Source: Pseudomonas hamedanensis (GTDB lineage: Bacteria > Pseudomonadota > Gammaproteobacteria > Pseudomonadales > Pseudomonadaceae). From it: a stretch of 64,000 nt of DNA. The stretch spans positions 1,448,501 through 1,512,500 of the forward strand of contig NZ_CP077091.1 of the NCBI RefSeq assembly GCF_014268595.2, written 5' to 3'. The notes under the pieces are model-generated. The model was not told where the DNA came from, searched no databases, and saw only the letters and a list, made by a program, of their open reading frames with translations. The stretch's first letter is position 1. Each line of letters opens with the position of its first letter. Shown piece by piece: positions 18,357 to 27,930 of the stretch. A program made the position numbers and the translations under genes.

Positions 18357-19409
18357 ATGAAAAAAACTTGCGGCGCGCTGCTTCTCGTCTTGCTGACAAC
18401 CCAGGCTGTCGCTGGCGTCAGTGCGATCGGCTTCCGCTCCTCCATCCTGCCCAACCCGCACAACGAGCGCCCGCTGGCCATGGTCGTCTGGTACCCAGGC
18501 ACCACGACCGCCGCGGCGCAGTTGATTGCCGACGATGTGGTATTTGCCGGCACGTCAGCCGTTCGCGATGCACCCGCCACTGCTGGCGAACACCCGTTGG
18601 TAGTACTCTCCCACGGTTACCGCGGCAACTGGAGCAATCAGGCCTGGCTGGCAAGCGAATTGGCGCACCAGGGCTATATCGTCGCTGCGGTGAACCACCC
18701 CGGCACCACGACCCATGACCGCAATCCGCAGGCGGCGGCGCAGTTGGCCCAGCGCACTGTCGACCTGAGCCGGGTGATTGATGCGGTCACGGCTCAACCC
18801 GATAAATTTGGCATCGTCGCCACGCACCGAATCGCTGTCGCAGGCCATTCCCTCGGCGGCTGGACCGCGATGGAAATAGCCGGTGCCCGCTTCGACCCGC
18901 AGCTGTTTGCCCAGGACTGCGCTGCTCATCCGCAGCTTTCCAGTTGCCGCGTCTATCAACAGATCAACCCGGCCAGTACGCCAGCCGCGGAGGCCGCACT
19001 GGCGGGTGACTTGCGCGACAAGCGCATCACCGCGGTGGTATCGCTGGACCTGGGCCTGTCACGCGGGCTGACCGACGAAAGCCTTGCCGCATTGCCAGTA
19101 CCAGCGCTGGTGATTGCCGCAGGGGCGCCGTCACAGGATCTGCCGGCGGCGCTGGAATCCGCCGACCTGGTCCAACGCCTGCCCAAGGCATCCACGCGTT
19201 ATGTCGAGATTGGCGATGCCAGCCATTTCAGCTTCATGTCGCTCTGTAAACCGGGCGCGGTGGACTTGCTCGAAGAGGACAGTCCGGGCGATGGCATCAT
19301 TTGCCGCGATGGCGAAAATGCGCGACCGCGTGCAGTGATTCAGCAGCAGGTCACCGCGCTGATCGCCGACTTCCTGACGCAGAACGTGAACAACCCGCAC
19401 ACCCCTTGA
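18357..19409 (+). CDS. Secreted alpha/beta hydrolase (PAF-acetylhydrolase/dienelactone hydrolase-like)
   Basis: The 350-residue protein starts with a signal peptide (MKKTCGALLLVLLTTQAVAG), so it acts in the periplasm or outside. The nucleophile elbow is GHSLGGW; the oxyanion-side segment is LVVLSHGYRGNWSNQAWLA; the catalytic His is probably in DASHFSFM. The pattern fits the COG4188-like predicted dienelactone hydrolases. Being just behind the TonB receptor, it might process a ligand such as an ester siderophore; this is inference. Substrate unknown. Confidence 0.82.
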   Translation: MKKTCGALLLVLLTTQAVAGVSAIGFRSSILPNPHNERPLAMVVWYPGTTTAAAQLIADDVVFAGTSAVRDAPATAGEHPLVVLSHGYRGNWSNQAWLASELAHQGYIVAAVNHPGTTTHDRNPQAAAQLAQRTVDLSRVIDAVTAQPDKFGIVATHRIAVAGHSLGGWTAMEIAGARFDPQLFAQDCAAHPQLSSCRVYQQINPASTPAAEAALAGDLRDKRITAVVSLDLGLSRGLTDESLAALPVPALVIAAGAPSQDLPAALESADLVQRLPKASTRYVEIGDASHFSFMSLCKPGAVDLLEEDSPGDGIICRDGENARPRAVIQQQVTALIADFLTQNVNNPHTP

Positions 19410-19499
19410 TCAGATTCTCTTCGCCCATGACCTTGGAATCGGCCGACCCGCCCACATAACACTTAGTATCCCCATCGTCTCCGAGAGGAAGGACACACC

Positions 19500-20006
19500 A
19501 TGACCACCCAAACCGAAACTGCCATTCTCGCCGGCGGCTGCTTCTGGGGCATGCAGGATCTGTTGCGCCGTTACCCCGGTGTGCTCAAAACCCGTGTCGG
19601 CTACACCGGCGGCGATGTGCCAAATGCGACGTACCGCAATCATGGCAATCATGCTGAAGCCATCGAGATCGAGTTTGATCCGGCGGTGATCAGTTACCGG
19701 CAGATTCTCGAGTTCTTCTTCCAGATTCACGATCCGAGCACTCCCAACCGACAGGGCAACGACCTCGGCCCGAGTTATCGCTCGGCTATTTATTACCTCA
19801 ACGACGAGCAACGCGCTATTGCCGAAGACACCGCTGCCGACGTCGACGCATCTAAACTGTGGCCCGGCCGGGTGGTGACCGAAATCGAAGCGGCCGGACC
19901 GTTCTGGGAAGCAGAACCGGAGCATCAGGATTACCTGGAGCGGATACCGAATGGCTATACCTGCCACTTCATCCGGCCGAACTGGAAACTGCCGAAGCGC
20001 GGGTGA
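19500..20006 (+). CDS. msrA: Peptide methionine (S)-S-oxide reductase
   Basis: Repairs oxidised methionine using a catalytic cysteine, Cys14, in the signature GGCFWG. The family segments [20 protein letters not shown] and [20 protein letters not shown] are present. At 168 residues it is the short MsrA form, without an MsrB fusion. The ATG at 19500 has a gagaggaagg site. A tandem REPIN array begins 33 bp past the stop. Likely regulated singly. Confidence 0.95.
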   Translation: MTTQTETAILAGGCFWGMQDLLRRYPGVLKTRVGYTGGDVPNATYRNHGNHAEAIEIEFDPAVISYRQILEFFFQIHDPSTPNRQGNDLGPSYRSAIYYLNDEQRAIAEDTAADVDASKLWPGRVVTEIEAAGPFWEAEPEHQDYLERIPNGYTCHFIRPNWKLPKRG

Positions 20007-20038
20007 CCTCGCGGTTTCGCGCGCCAAACCTGACGATC

Positions 20039-20606
20039 GTGTGGGAGCTGGCTTGCCAGCGAAGGCGTCGGGTCAGTCAGAGCAGCTGTGGCTGATACTC
20101 CGCTTTCGCGAGCAGGCTCGCTCCCACAGTGAATTTGTGTTTGGCCCGAATTTCACATGCACCGCCAAACCCTGTGGGAGCTGGCTTGCCAGCGAAGGCG
20201 TCGGGTCAGTCAAAGCAGCTGTGGCTGACATTCCGCTTTCGCAAGCAGGCTCGCTCCCACAGTGAATTTGTGTTTGGCCCGAATTTCACATACGCCGCCA
20301 AACCCTGTGGGAGCTGGCTTGCCAGCGAAGGCGCCGGGTCAGTCAGAGCAGCTGTGGCTGATACTCCGCTTTCGCGAGCAGGCTCGCTCCCACAGTGAGT
20401 TTGTGTTTGGCCCGAATTTCACATGCACCGCCAAACCCTGTGGGAGCTGGCTTGCCAGCGAAGGCGTCGGGCCAGTCAGAGCAGCTGTGGCTGATACTCC
20501 GCTTTCGCGAGCAGGCTCGCTCCCACAGTGAATTTGTGTTTGGCCCGCAATTGCCCATGCACCGCCAAACCCTGTGGGAGCTGGCTTGCCAGCGAAGGCG
20601 TTAGTG
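20039..20606. repeat. Tandem REPIN array, 133-bp unit, four copies plus a partial
   Basis: Units begin at about 20041, 20174, 20307, 20440 and 20574 (spacing 133, 133, 133, 134). Each has a REP (gtgggagctggcttgccagc), a short centre, an inverted REP (gcgagcaggctcgctcccac) and the same ~40-base linker that includes tttggcccgaatttcaca. Because the linker is copied too, the array arose by tandem duplication. The 133-bp period throws the same repeat into all three frames, giving several false overlapping ORFs. Confidence 0.93.
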
Positions 20607-20678
20607 AAACTTTTCCGCCTCATTCGGCCCGATCACCTAACCTCATAGGCTGTGTGATCCATTCGAGCCGCCCCGCCC

Positions 20679-23063
20679 ATGCGCCACCCATTGAAGCCGC
20701 TGTTTTTCATCGCCTTGCTGCTGTTCTTGCCGAGCGGTTTTGCGCTGTGGGCGGCCGATCTGCCGGCGCCGTCCGTCAGCAGCGCAGCGCCGCTGCCGGT
20801 GATTTCGCAAAGTGATCTGCAAGCCCTGCAACAGCGCCTTGACGGGCTTAAACAGCAGATCTCCGCCGCGAATAATTACAACCAGCTCGAAGGCCCGCAG
20901 GATCGCGTGCAGGCCTTCATTCTCGACGTCGATCGATTGTCGGCGGCGTTGTTGCCGCAGCAGGCGCAACTGGCGGTGCAGTTGGGTGTGCTGGGGGCAG
21001 CCCCGGGAACGGAAGTGGCGGCCGAGCAGGCCGATATCGTCGCGCAGCGCGCAGCGCTGGCGGAGCAGAAGAGCAAGGTCGACGGGACGCTGAAGAACCT
21101 GGCGACGCTGAAGCAGAGCGCGGCGGATCTGATTACGCAGATTGCCGGGATTCGCCGCACGCTGCTGGAAAGCGAGCTGACCTTGAGCACCCGCAGCGTG
21201 CTGAGTCCGCACTTCTGGTCGCCGCTGGTAAATCCGACGCTGGATGACCGCCAGCGACTGAGTTTTTTTGTCGATCAGGTGCGCACCACGGGCGCTACTG
21301 TCTGGGCCCCGGGGCAACGTTTTTTCACCTGCGTGCTGGTGCTGCTCGCGTTGCTCGTCTGGACATCCGGCCGAAGCCTGGCTGATCGCTGGCTGACCTG
21401 GGTGTGTATCCATCGCGTGCCGGAGGGACGTCTGCGCCGCAGTGCGCTGGCGTTTGCCTCGGCGATGGCGACCATCGTCACCACCGCGATTGCCCTGCAA
21501 TTACTGTTTTACGCGTGTACCCGCCATGCGCCATTGCCGCCGATGCTTGAGACGTTTTCCGAGGAATTCGAAAAGGTCGTGTATGCCTGCGTACTGATCA
21601 CCGGGCTCAGCCGCGCGCTGCTGTCGACCCAGCATCCGTCCTGGCGTCTGCCAGCGATCGCCGATCCGGTGGCGCTGGCCCTGCAACCCTACCCGCGCAT
21701 TCTCGCCTGCACGCTGCTGGTGCTGGTGACGCTGGTGCAGGTCAGTAACGCCACGGGCATGAGCAGCCAGATCGTGATCGCCGGGCGCGGGGTGATCTCG
21801 CTGGTGATGCTGGTGATTTTCACCACGCTGCTGCTACGTGTCGGCCGCGTGCGCAAGGCGCTGTTGGCGGCCAACGACCTGTCGGCGGCACACAGTACGT
21901 TCGCCGGTGTGATCTACACCGTCGCCAGCGTTTCGATGTTTGTCTCGGCCATTGCGCTGCTCGCCGGCTACGTGTCGCTGGCACGCTTCATCAGTTATGA
22001 ACTGGTGTGGGCGTACATCGTGCTGTCAGGTTTTTATTTACTGATCCAGTTGGTCAAGGACGCCTGCGAACATCTGTTTTCGCCCCGGCATGCCAGCGGC
22101 AAGGCGCTCAAGCAGTTGCTCGGCATGGGCGACCGGCGCCTGGAGCAGATTGCAATCCTGCTCTCCGGGGTCAGCCGCGCGGGGCTGCTGCTGATGGCGG
22201 TGATCGCGCTGTTTGTCGGCGGCATCGGCACCACGCTGGGGCAGTTGGCAACCAACATCATGGCGATCCTCGGCGGCGCCGGACTGCGCAAGCTGAACAT
22301 CGTCCCGGGTCATCTGCTCAACGCCCTGCTGGCGCTGATGATCGGCATTTGGCTGATTCGCGCATTGCGCCGCTGGCTCGACAATGAGTTCCTGCCCAAG
22401 ACCGACATGGACCCGGGCATGTGCGCATCACTGAGCACGCTGTTTTCCAATATCGGCTATGCCTTCGTGATTCTGCTGACCCTGTCATCACTGGGGGTGC
22501 AGTGGACCAACCTGGCATGGATCGTCAGCGCGCTGTCAGTGGGGATCGGGTTTGGCCTGCAGGAAATCGTCAAAAACTTCGTCTCAGGGCTGATTCTGCT
22601 GACCGAACGCCCAGTGAAAGTCGGCGATCTGATCAGCATCAGCGGCGTCGAGGGCGACATTCGCCGGATTAACGTGCGCGCCACGGAAATCCAGCTCAGC
22701 GACCGCTCGATCGTCATCGTGCCCAACTCGCAACTGATCTCGCAAAACCTGCGCAACGTCACTCTCGGTGGCAGTGCTCAAGGCGTAGCGTCGCTGGAAC
22801 TGGTATTCCCGCTGGACATCGATCCCGAGGCTGTCAAGGACCTGCTGCTGGACACCTACCGCGAAAACGAAACCATCCTCGACAAACCGGCGCCGTTCGT
22901 GCGTTTCAGCAAGTTGTCAGCGGAGGGCATTACCTTGACCGTGACCGGCTACGTCAGCAGCCCGCGAATTGTCGGGGTGACCAAAAGCGATTTGTTGTTC
23001 GAGATACTCAGGCGCCTGGGCGTGGCCGGGATTGCCTTGGCAACGCCGCCGGCGGCGAGTTGA
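20679..23063 (+). CDS. Large MscS-family mechanosensitive channel with DUF3772 periplasmic domain
   Basis: A 794-residue inner-membrane protein. It has a signal-like N-terminus (1-25), a periplasmic coiled-coil domain (~40-165, DUF3772-like), about ten hydrophobic helices, and the C-terminal MscS core. The core includes the pore helix and the segment SALSVGIGFGLQEIVKNFVSG, followed by the beta domain (ERPVKVGDLISISGVEGDI) and the cytoplasmic cage. It should release solutes on osmotic downshock, and is related to MscK/MscM-type large channels. The ribosome site before ATG 20679 is weak. It is probably monocistronic. Confidence 0.9.
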   Translation: MRHPLKPLFFIALLLFLPSGFALWAADLPAPSVSSAAPLPVISQSDLQALQQRLDGLKQQISAANNYNQLEGPQDRVQAFILDVDRLSAALLPQQAQLAVQLGVLGAAPGTEVAAEQADIVAQRAALAEQKSKVDGTLKNLATLKQSAADLITQIAGIRRTLLESELTLSTRSVLSPHFWSPLVNPTLDDRQRLSFFVDQVRTTGATVWAPGQRFFTCVLVLLALLVWTSGRSLADRWLTWVCIHRVPEGRLRRSALAFASAMATIVTTAIALQLLFYACTRHAPLPPMLETFSEEFEKVVYACVLITGLSRALLSTQHPSWRLPAIADPVALALQPYPRILACTLLVLVTLVQVSNATGMSSQIVIAGRGVISLVMLVIFTTLLLRVGRVRKALLAANDLSAAHSTFAGVIYTVASVSMFVSAIALLAGYVSLARFISYELVWAYIVLSGFYLLIQLVKDACEHLFSPRHASGKALKQLLGMGDRRLEQIAILLSGVSRAGLLLMAVIALFVGGIGTTLGQLATNIMAILGGAGLRKLNIVPGHLLNALLALMIGIWLIRALRRWLDNEFLPKTDMDPGMCASLSTLFSNIGYAFVILLTLSSLGVQWTNLAWIVSALSVGIGFGLQEIVKNFVSGLILLTERPVKVGDLISISGVEGDIRRINVRATEIQLSDRSIVIVPNSQLISQNLRNVTLGGSAQGVASLELVFPLDIDPEAVKDLLLDTYRENETILDKPAPFVRFSKLSAEGITLTVTGYVSSPRIVGVTKSDLLFEILRRLGVAGIALATPPAAS

Positions 23064-23117
23064 TCGACTTCCCCATACCGTTCACTCGCAACCCCGCCCG
23101 GCCGAGTCGCTGCCCCG

Positions 23118-24128
23118 CTACCGAGCCGCCCCGCCGAATGGCGCCGTGCTGCTGCGCGGGGTCAGGGTAAACGGCAAGACCACATGCCGCGTCACCAGTG
23201 CTTGCTTCTCGATCAGCGCAATCAACATCTCGACGGCTTTCTCGCCGAAGGCCTCGGCCGGTTGCGAAATGGTGGTCAACGGCGGATCGCAGTATGCCGC
23301 CATCGGAATGTCATCGAAGCCGACCAGCGACATGTCCTCAGGAACGCGCAGCCCCGCCTGACGGATGCGCTTCAGTGCACCGATGGCCATTTCGTCGTTT
23401 TCACAAAACAGCGCACTGGGCCGATCGGCCAGTGCGAGCATCTTCGCGGCCCCGGCAAATCCGGCGTCGAGGCTGAAATTGCCATGGCAGACCAGCGTTT
23501 CGTCGAAAGCGATAGCGGCTTCGGCCAGCGCCGCCGCGTACCCTGCCAGTCGATCGCGAGTCAGCGGACTGTTTTTCGAGCCCTTGATCAAGCCGATACG
23601 CCGGTGCCCAAGGGCAAGCAGGTGTTCGGTCATGGCTTTGGCGGCGGCGAAGTTGTCCAGGCTGATCGTTGGATGACGTCCGCCGTGGATGACTTCGCAG
23701 GCGTTGACGATGGGTGGCAGATCGGCGTCGGCTGCGACGTTTTCGAATGGATCAAAAGCGCGCAACTGGATCACGCCGTCAGCCTGATAGGCATACACCA
23801 GCTCTGCAAATTGTCGTTCCAGCGCTTCGCGACCCTGAGTATCGCAGAGCAGCAATCGATAACCGGCGGCCTGGGCCGCTTGCTGCGCGCCGCTGATCAC
23901 CCGGGCGAAAAAGGTGTTGGCGATGGTCGGCACCAGAATCACCAGGTTGCCGGTGCGCCGTGAGCGAAACTGCACCGCCATCAGGTTCGGCCGATAACCC
24001 GCCTGCTCCACCGCAGCCAAAACGCGTTCACGGGTGGGCGCCAATACGCGCTCGGGCGATTTCAATGTCCTCGACACGGTCGCTACCGAAACGCCAGCCA
24101 GTCGAGCCACTTCGCGAATATTGGACAA
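23118..24128 (-). CDS. LacI-family repressor of the adjacent sugar operon
   Basis: The N-terminal HTH reads MSNIREVARLAGVSVATVSR, followed by the hinge and a periplasmic-binding-protein-like effector domain (ILVPTIANTFFARVISGAQQ through LVGFDDIPMAAYCDPPLTTI). The start is uncertain: TTG at 24128 follows a strong gaggtg site by a few bases; GTG at 24134 would add two residues. It is divergent from the Gfo/Idh/MocA gene and almost certainly binds the perfect 18-bp palindrome at 24252-24269. The effector is probably the sugar or cyclitol catabolised by that operon. Confidence 0.88.
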   Translation of the reverse strand: MSNIREVARLAGVSVATVSRTLKSPERVLAPTRERVLAAVEQAGYRPNLMAVQFRSRRTGNLVILVPTIANTFFARVISGAQQAAQAAGYRLLLCDTQGREALERQFAELVYAYQADGVIQLRAFDPFENVAADADLPPIVNACEVIHGGRHPTISLDNFAAAKAMTEHLLALGHRRIGLIKGSKNSPLTRDRLAGYAAALAEAAIAFDETLVCHGNFSLDAGFAGAAKMLALADRPSALFCENDEMAIGALKRIRQAGLRVPEDMSLVGFDDIPMAAYCDPPLTTISQPAEAFGEKAVEMLIALIEKQALVTRHVVLPFTLTPRSSTAPFGGAAR

Positions 24129-24214
24129 AATCACCTCGTTGTTTCACGCCGATCAGGCGCGGAGCTTACCGCACGCGACGCCTGACCGAAACGCAGTTGC
24201 TGATTGAGCGCGAT

Positions 24215-24243
24215 TTGACACCCGACCATTTCGAGCCTAGATT
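24215..24243 (+). promoter_or_regulatory. Sigma-70-type promoter of the sugar operon
   Basis: TTGACA (24215-24220), exactly 17 bases, then TAGATT (24238-24243). The -35 matches consensus fully and the -10 matches four of six. Transcription would start near 24250, inside or just before the operator, giving a simple steric repression design. Confidence 0.65.
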
Positions 24244-24251
24244 TCGACCAC

Positions 24252-24269
24252 GATGTAACCGGTTACATC
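24252..24269. promoter_or_regulatory. LacI-family operator
   Basis: GATGTAACCGGTTACATC is a perfect 18-bp palindrome with the central CG and TGTAA/TTACA arms typical of LacI/GalR sites. It begins eight bases after the -10 box and 39 bases before the ATG at 24308. Confidence 0.8.
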
Positions 24270-24307
24270 ACCCATCAAACTCAGATCCAGCGAACGAGAC
24301 GACCGCC

Positions 24308-25501
24308 ATGCACAGTGCCGCGAAAAAAATAAGAATGGGGTTTGTCGGAGGCGGTGAAGGTTCATTCATCGCCCGCGCCCACCGTCAGGCCGCCGGCCTC
24401 GATGGACGCTTTGAACTGGTCTGCGGTGCCTTCAGCCGCGACCGGCAGAATAATCAGCGCACAGGTGCCACGCTGGGCCTGGCCGCCGACCGCTGCTATG
24501 ACGACTGGAGGGCCCTGCTCACCCGCGAGGCTGCGCTTCCGGCTGAGCAACGCATGCAGCTGCTGGTCGTCGTCACGCCCAATCATCTCCACGCACCGAT
24601 TGCCAGCCAGGCATTGAGCGACGGTTTCCATGTATTCAGCGAGAAGCCCGCCGCGCTGAATCTGGCGCAAGTGCAAGGGCTGCATTCAGTGGTCGCCAGC
24701 AGCAAGCGAGTCTACGCGCTGGCACACACCTATCTCGGCTATGCGATGGTCTGGCAGGCACGAGAGATGGTCGCCAGTGGTGTCATCGGTCGCGTGCGCA
24801 AAGTCTTCGTCGAATACCCACAGGGCTGGCTCAGCACCGACGTCGCCGGGCAAGGCAACAAGCAGGCCGGCTGGCGCGACGACCCGGCGCAATCCGGGAT
24901 CGGCGGCTGCATCGGCGACATCGGCACCCATGCGTTTTCTCTGGCGGAATTCGTTGCCGGGCAGTCGATTCAGTTCATCAGCGCGATGCTCGGCTCGCAT
25001 GTCGCGGGCCGGCAACTGGACGACGATGTGGCAATGCTGTTCAAAATGACCGAGGGCGCGAGCGGCGTCTTGCTCGCCAGTCAGGTGTGCGCGGGCGAAG
25101 AAAACCCGCTGAAGATTCGCGTCTATGGCGATAAGGGCGGGCTGGAATGGCGTCAGGAACAGCCGGCGAGTTTGATTCACCGTCCGTTGAACGAGCCGAT
25201 GCGCATTCTGCGTTCGGGCGTCGGCCAGCCATGGCTGTGTGCTGATGCAAGCCGGCGCATGCGCCTGCCCGCCGGGCATCCTGAAGGCTACCTCGAGGCC
25301 ATGGCCAACCTGTACGGCGACCTCGCCGAGGCGATTCTTGGTGGCACCGAAGACCATCAGGCGCCGGGCGTCCCGGGAATCGAGACCGGCCTGCGCGGCA
25401 TGGCCTTCATCGAAACCGCCATCGCCAATCACCTCGGCAACGAAAAGTGGAGCGAGATCCCGGGCCAACTGACAGGAGTTGCGAACCATGAACACGGTTA
25501 A
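24308..25501 (+). CDS. Gfo/Idh/MocA-family oxidoreductase
   Basis: A 397-residue NAD(P)-dependent sugar or cyclitol dehydrogenase. The N-terminal Rossmann fold reads IRMGFVGGGEGSFIARAHRQ, with the conserved EKPAALN (Lys for nicotinamide) near residue 117. The C-terminal domain has the GGCIGDIGTHAFSLAEFV substrate-site segment with the catalytic His. ATG 24308 is downstream of the promoter/operator; the open frame further upstream is not coding. It overlaps the next gene by 14 bases. The combination with an isomerase/epimerase suggests oxidation and rearrangement of an unusual sugar or inositol. Confidence 0.88.
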   Translation: MHSAAKKIRMGFVGGGEGSFIARAHRQAAGLDGRFELVCGAFSRDRQNNQRTGATLGLAADRCYDDWRALLTREAALPAEQRMQLLVVVTPNHLHAPIASQALSDGFHVFSEKPAALNLAQVQGLHSVVASSKRVYALAHTYLGYAMVWQAREMVASGVIGRVRKVFVEYPQGWLSTDVAGQGNKQAGWRDDPAQSGIGGCIGDIGTHAFSLAEFVAGQSIQFISAMLGSHVAGRQLDDDVAMLFKMTEGASGVLLASQVCAGEENPLKIRVYGDKGGLEWRQEQPASLIHRPLNEPMRILRSGVGQPWLCADASRRMRLPAGHPEGYLEAMANLYGDLAEAILGGTEDHQAPGVPGIETGLRGMAFIETAIANHLGNEKWSEIPGQLTGVANHEHG

Positions 25502-26570
25502 GCAAAACGCTACAGGAATGAAAGGACCGGGGATTTTCCTCGCGCAGTTCATCGCTGACGAGGCGCCCTTCGACACGCTCGGCAACATTGCCGAGTGGGC
25601 GGCTTCGCAAGGCTACAAGGCCATTCAATTACCGACCCTCGGCACTCGCTTCATCGATCTGCAGCGCGCCGCTGACAGTCAGGATTACTGCGACGAGCTG
25701 ATCGCCGTCTGCGCCCGCGCAGGTGTGGTCATCAGTGAGTTGTCGACGCACCTGCAAGGGCAACTGGTGGCGGTGCACCCGGCCTTCGACAGCCTGTTCG
25801 ACGACTTCGCCCCGCCCGCACTGCGCGGCAAACCGGGTGAGCGCACCGAATGGGCCATCGAACAGCTGAAACTCGCCGCGCGCGCCAGCCAGCGTCTCGG
25901 ACTCACCGCCCACGCCACCTTTTCCGGCGCCCTGCTCTGGCCCTACGTCTATCCGTGGCCGCAACGTCCGGCGGGTTTGGTCGAGCAGGGTTTCGCCGAG
26001 CTCGGCAAGCGCTGGCTGCCGATTCTCGACTGCTTCGAAGAAGCCGGCGTCGATCTGTGCTACGAAATCCACCCCGGTGAAGACCTGCATGACGGTGCGT
26101 CTTTTGAACAGTTTCTCGACGCGGTGAATCATCACCCGCGTGCCGCAATCCTTTACGACCCGAGCCATCTATTGCTTCAGCAGATGGATTACCTGGGGTT
26201 CATTGATCGCTACCACGCGCGCATTCGCATGTTTCATGTCAAGGACGCCGAGTTCCGCCCCGACGCGCGCTCCGGCGTTTACGGGGGTTATCAGGGCTGG
26301 GTCGACCGTCCCGGACGCTTCCGCTCTTTGGGCGACGGCCAGATCGATTTCAAGTCGATCTTCAGCAAACTGTGCCAATACGACTTCAACGGCTGGGCAG
26401 TGCTGGAGTGGGAATGCTGCCTGAAAGACGCCGCGCAAGGTGCGGCCGAAGGCGCGGCGTTTATTCAGCAGCACATGATCCGCAAGACCGCCAAGGCCTT
26501 CGACGATTTCGCCGGGGTCAGCGCTGATGCGGCTTCCAACCGGCGCTTGCTCGGGCTGGCCGACGACTGA
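25488..26570 (+). CDS. Sugar phosphate isomerase/epimerase (xylose isomerase-like TIM barrel)
   Basis: A 360-residue AP-endonuclease-2/xylose-isomerase-like TIM barrel related to IolE/IolI-type enzymes. Metal-ligand segments are visible: VDLCYEIHPGEDLHDG (Glu), AAILYDPSHLLLQ (Asp/His), RMFHVKDAEF (His) and FNGWAVLEWECC (Glu). The start ATG 25488 follows acaggagtt and lies inside the 3' end of the preceding gene, so translation is coupled. It probably works on the product of the neighbouring dehydrogenase. Exact substrate unknown. Confidence 0.87.
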   Translation: MNTVKQNATGMKGPGIFLAQFIADEAPFDTLGNIAEWAASQGYKAIQLPTLGTRFIDLQRAADSQDYCDELIAVCARAGVVISELSTHLQGQLVAVHPAFDSLFDDFAPPALRGKPGERTEWAIEQLKLAARASQRLGLTAHATFSGALLWPYVYPWPQRPAGLVEQGFAELGKRWLPILDCFEEAGVDLCYEIHPGEDLHDGASFEQFLDAVNHHPRAAILYDPSHLLLQQMDYLGFIDRYHARIRMFHVKDAEFRPDARSGVYGGYQGWVDRPGRFRSLGDGQIDFKSIFSKLCQYDFNGWAVLEWECCLKDAAQGAAEGAAFIQQHMIRKTAKAFDDFAGVSADAASNRRLLGLADD

Positions 26571-26612
26571 TTCATCCGCGTTACCGACATAAAAACAATA
26601 CGGTGATCTGAA

Positions 26613-27851
26613 ATGAACGTAATGAATGCGCGACTCAGCGTGATGATGTTTTTGCAGTTCTTTATCTGGGGTGGCTGGTTCGTCACCCTCGGCACGTTTC
26701 TGGCGACCACGCTCGCCGCCAGCGGCGGGCAGATCGGCATGGCGTTCGCCACGCAATCATGGGGTGCGATCCTGGCGCCGTTTGTCATCGGCCTGATTGC
26801 CGACCGATTTTTCAATGCCGAACGCATTTTGGCGGTGCTGCATCTGCTCGGTGCGGTGTTGCTTTATCAGCTTTATCGCGCGGCTGATTTTAGTACCTTC
26901 TACCCGTACGTACTGAGCTACATGATGGTCTACATGCCGACACTGGCGCTGGTCAACGCCGTGGCGTTCCGCCAGATCAAAGACCCGGCGCTGGAATTTT
27001 CGCGCATCCGCGTATGGGGCACGGTGGGCTGGATTGTTGCCGGCGTGGTGATCAGCTTCGGGTTTGCCTGGGATTCCCAGCAAAGCATCGCAACGGGTGG
27101 CTTGCGCAATACGTTTCTGATGTCAGCCGTCGCTTCGTTGCTGTTGGGGATTTATAGCTTCAGCCTGCCGAACACGGCACCGCTGAAAAGCGCAGCAGGT
27201 GCATCAAGCCTCAAGCAGATGCTGGGGGTCGATGCGCTGGGTTTGCTCAAGGACCGCAGCTACCTGGTGTTTTTCCTCGCCTCGATCCTGATCTGCATTC
27301 CGCTGGCGTTTTATTACCAGAATGCCAATCCGTTTCTGGCCGAGATCGGCGTGACCAATCCGACGGCGAAGATGGCCATCGGTCAGGTCTCGGAAGTGCT
27401 GTTCATGCTACTGCTGCCGCTGTTTATCCATCGATTCGGCATCAAGATCGCCCTGTTGGTCGGTATGGCCGCCTGGGCGTTGCGTTACGTGCTGTTCGCC
27501 TTCGGCAACAACGACGATCAGGCATTTATGCTGCTGGTTGGCATCGCGCTGCACGGCGTCTGCTATGACTTCTTCTTCGTTTCCGGGCAGATCTACACCG
27601 ATGCCAAGGCGCCGGAACGCTTCCGCAGCTCCGCACAAGGTTTGATTACCTTGGCCACTTACGGTTTGGGGATGTTGATTGGTTTCTGGATTGCGGGACG
27701 GATTACCGATCACTTCACGTCAGGCGCGGGTCACGACTGGAGAAGCATCTGGCTATTCCCCGCCGGTTTTTCCGTGGCGGTGCTGCTGTGTTTTTGGGCG
27801 ACATTCAAGGGCCGCGATCGCGACAAGGCTGTGCTGCCGACGGCGGTTTAA
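26613..27851 (+). CDS. MFS transporter (NupG/nucleoside:H+ symporter-like)
   Basis: A 412-residue, 12-helix permease. The start LSVMMFLQFFIWGGWFVTLG and the ALVNAVAFRQIKDPALEFSRIRVWGTVGWI segment are characteristic of the NHS/NupG branch of MFS. In many bacteria such members sit beside Gfo/Idh/MocA and isomerase genes and import sugars rather than nucleosides. It is third in the LacI-controlled operon, 42 bp after the isomerase. A hairpin at 27878-27908 probably ends the operon. Confidence 0.85.
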   Translation: MNVMNARLSVMMFLQFFIWGGWFVTLGTFLATTLAASGGQIGMAFATQSWGAILAPFVIGLIADRFFNAERILAVLHLLGAVLLYQLYRAADFSTFYPYVLSYMMVYMPTLALVNAVAFRQIKDPALEFSRIRVWGTVGWIVAGVVISFGFAWDSQQSIATGGLRNTFLMSAVASLLLGIYSFSLPNTAPLKSAAGASSLKQMLGVDALGLLKDRSYLVFFLASILICIPLAFYYQNANPFLAEIGVTNPTAKMAIGQVSEVLFMLLLPLFIHRFGIKIALLVGMAAWALRYVLFAFGNNDDQAFMLLVGIALHGVCYDFFFVSGQIYTDAKAPERFRSSAQGLITLATYGLGMLIGFWIAGRITDHFTSGAGHDWRSIWLFPAGFSVAVLLCFWATFKGRDRDKAVLPTAV

Positions 27852-27877
27852 ACGAGGATCGTGATGCGCGAGTAAAT

Positions 27878-27908
27878 CGAATGCCGCCGATGTTTGAGGC
27901 GGCATTCG
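27878..27908. terminator. Hairpin between convergent genes
   Basis: cgaatgccgcc (27878-27888) pairs perfectly with ggcggcattcg (27898-27908) over a nine-base loop. There is no T tract, so it may be a weak bidirectional terminator between the MFS gene and the minus-strand repeat-protein gene. Confidence 0.45.
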
Positions 27909-27930
27909 CGATCAACGCTCATTGTTACGC

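Noticed and set aside
20039..20606. CRISPR-like regular repeat spacing
   Set aside because: The long units are palindromic REPINs with identical linkers, not short direct repeats with unique spacers, and no cas genes are present.
19951..20623. Several overlapping ~90-codon frames with repeated GSWLASEG/AGSLPQ phrases
   Set aside because: They are the same 133-bp REPIN unit read in successive frames, not genes.
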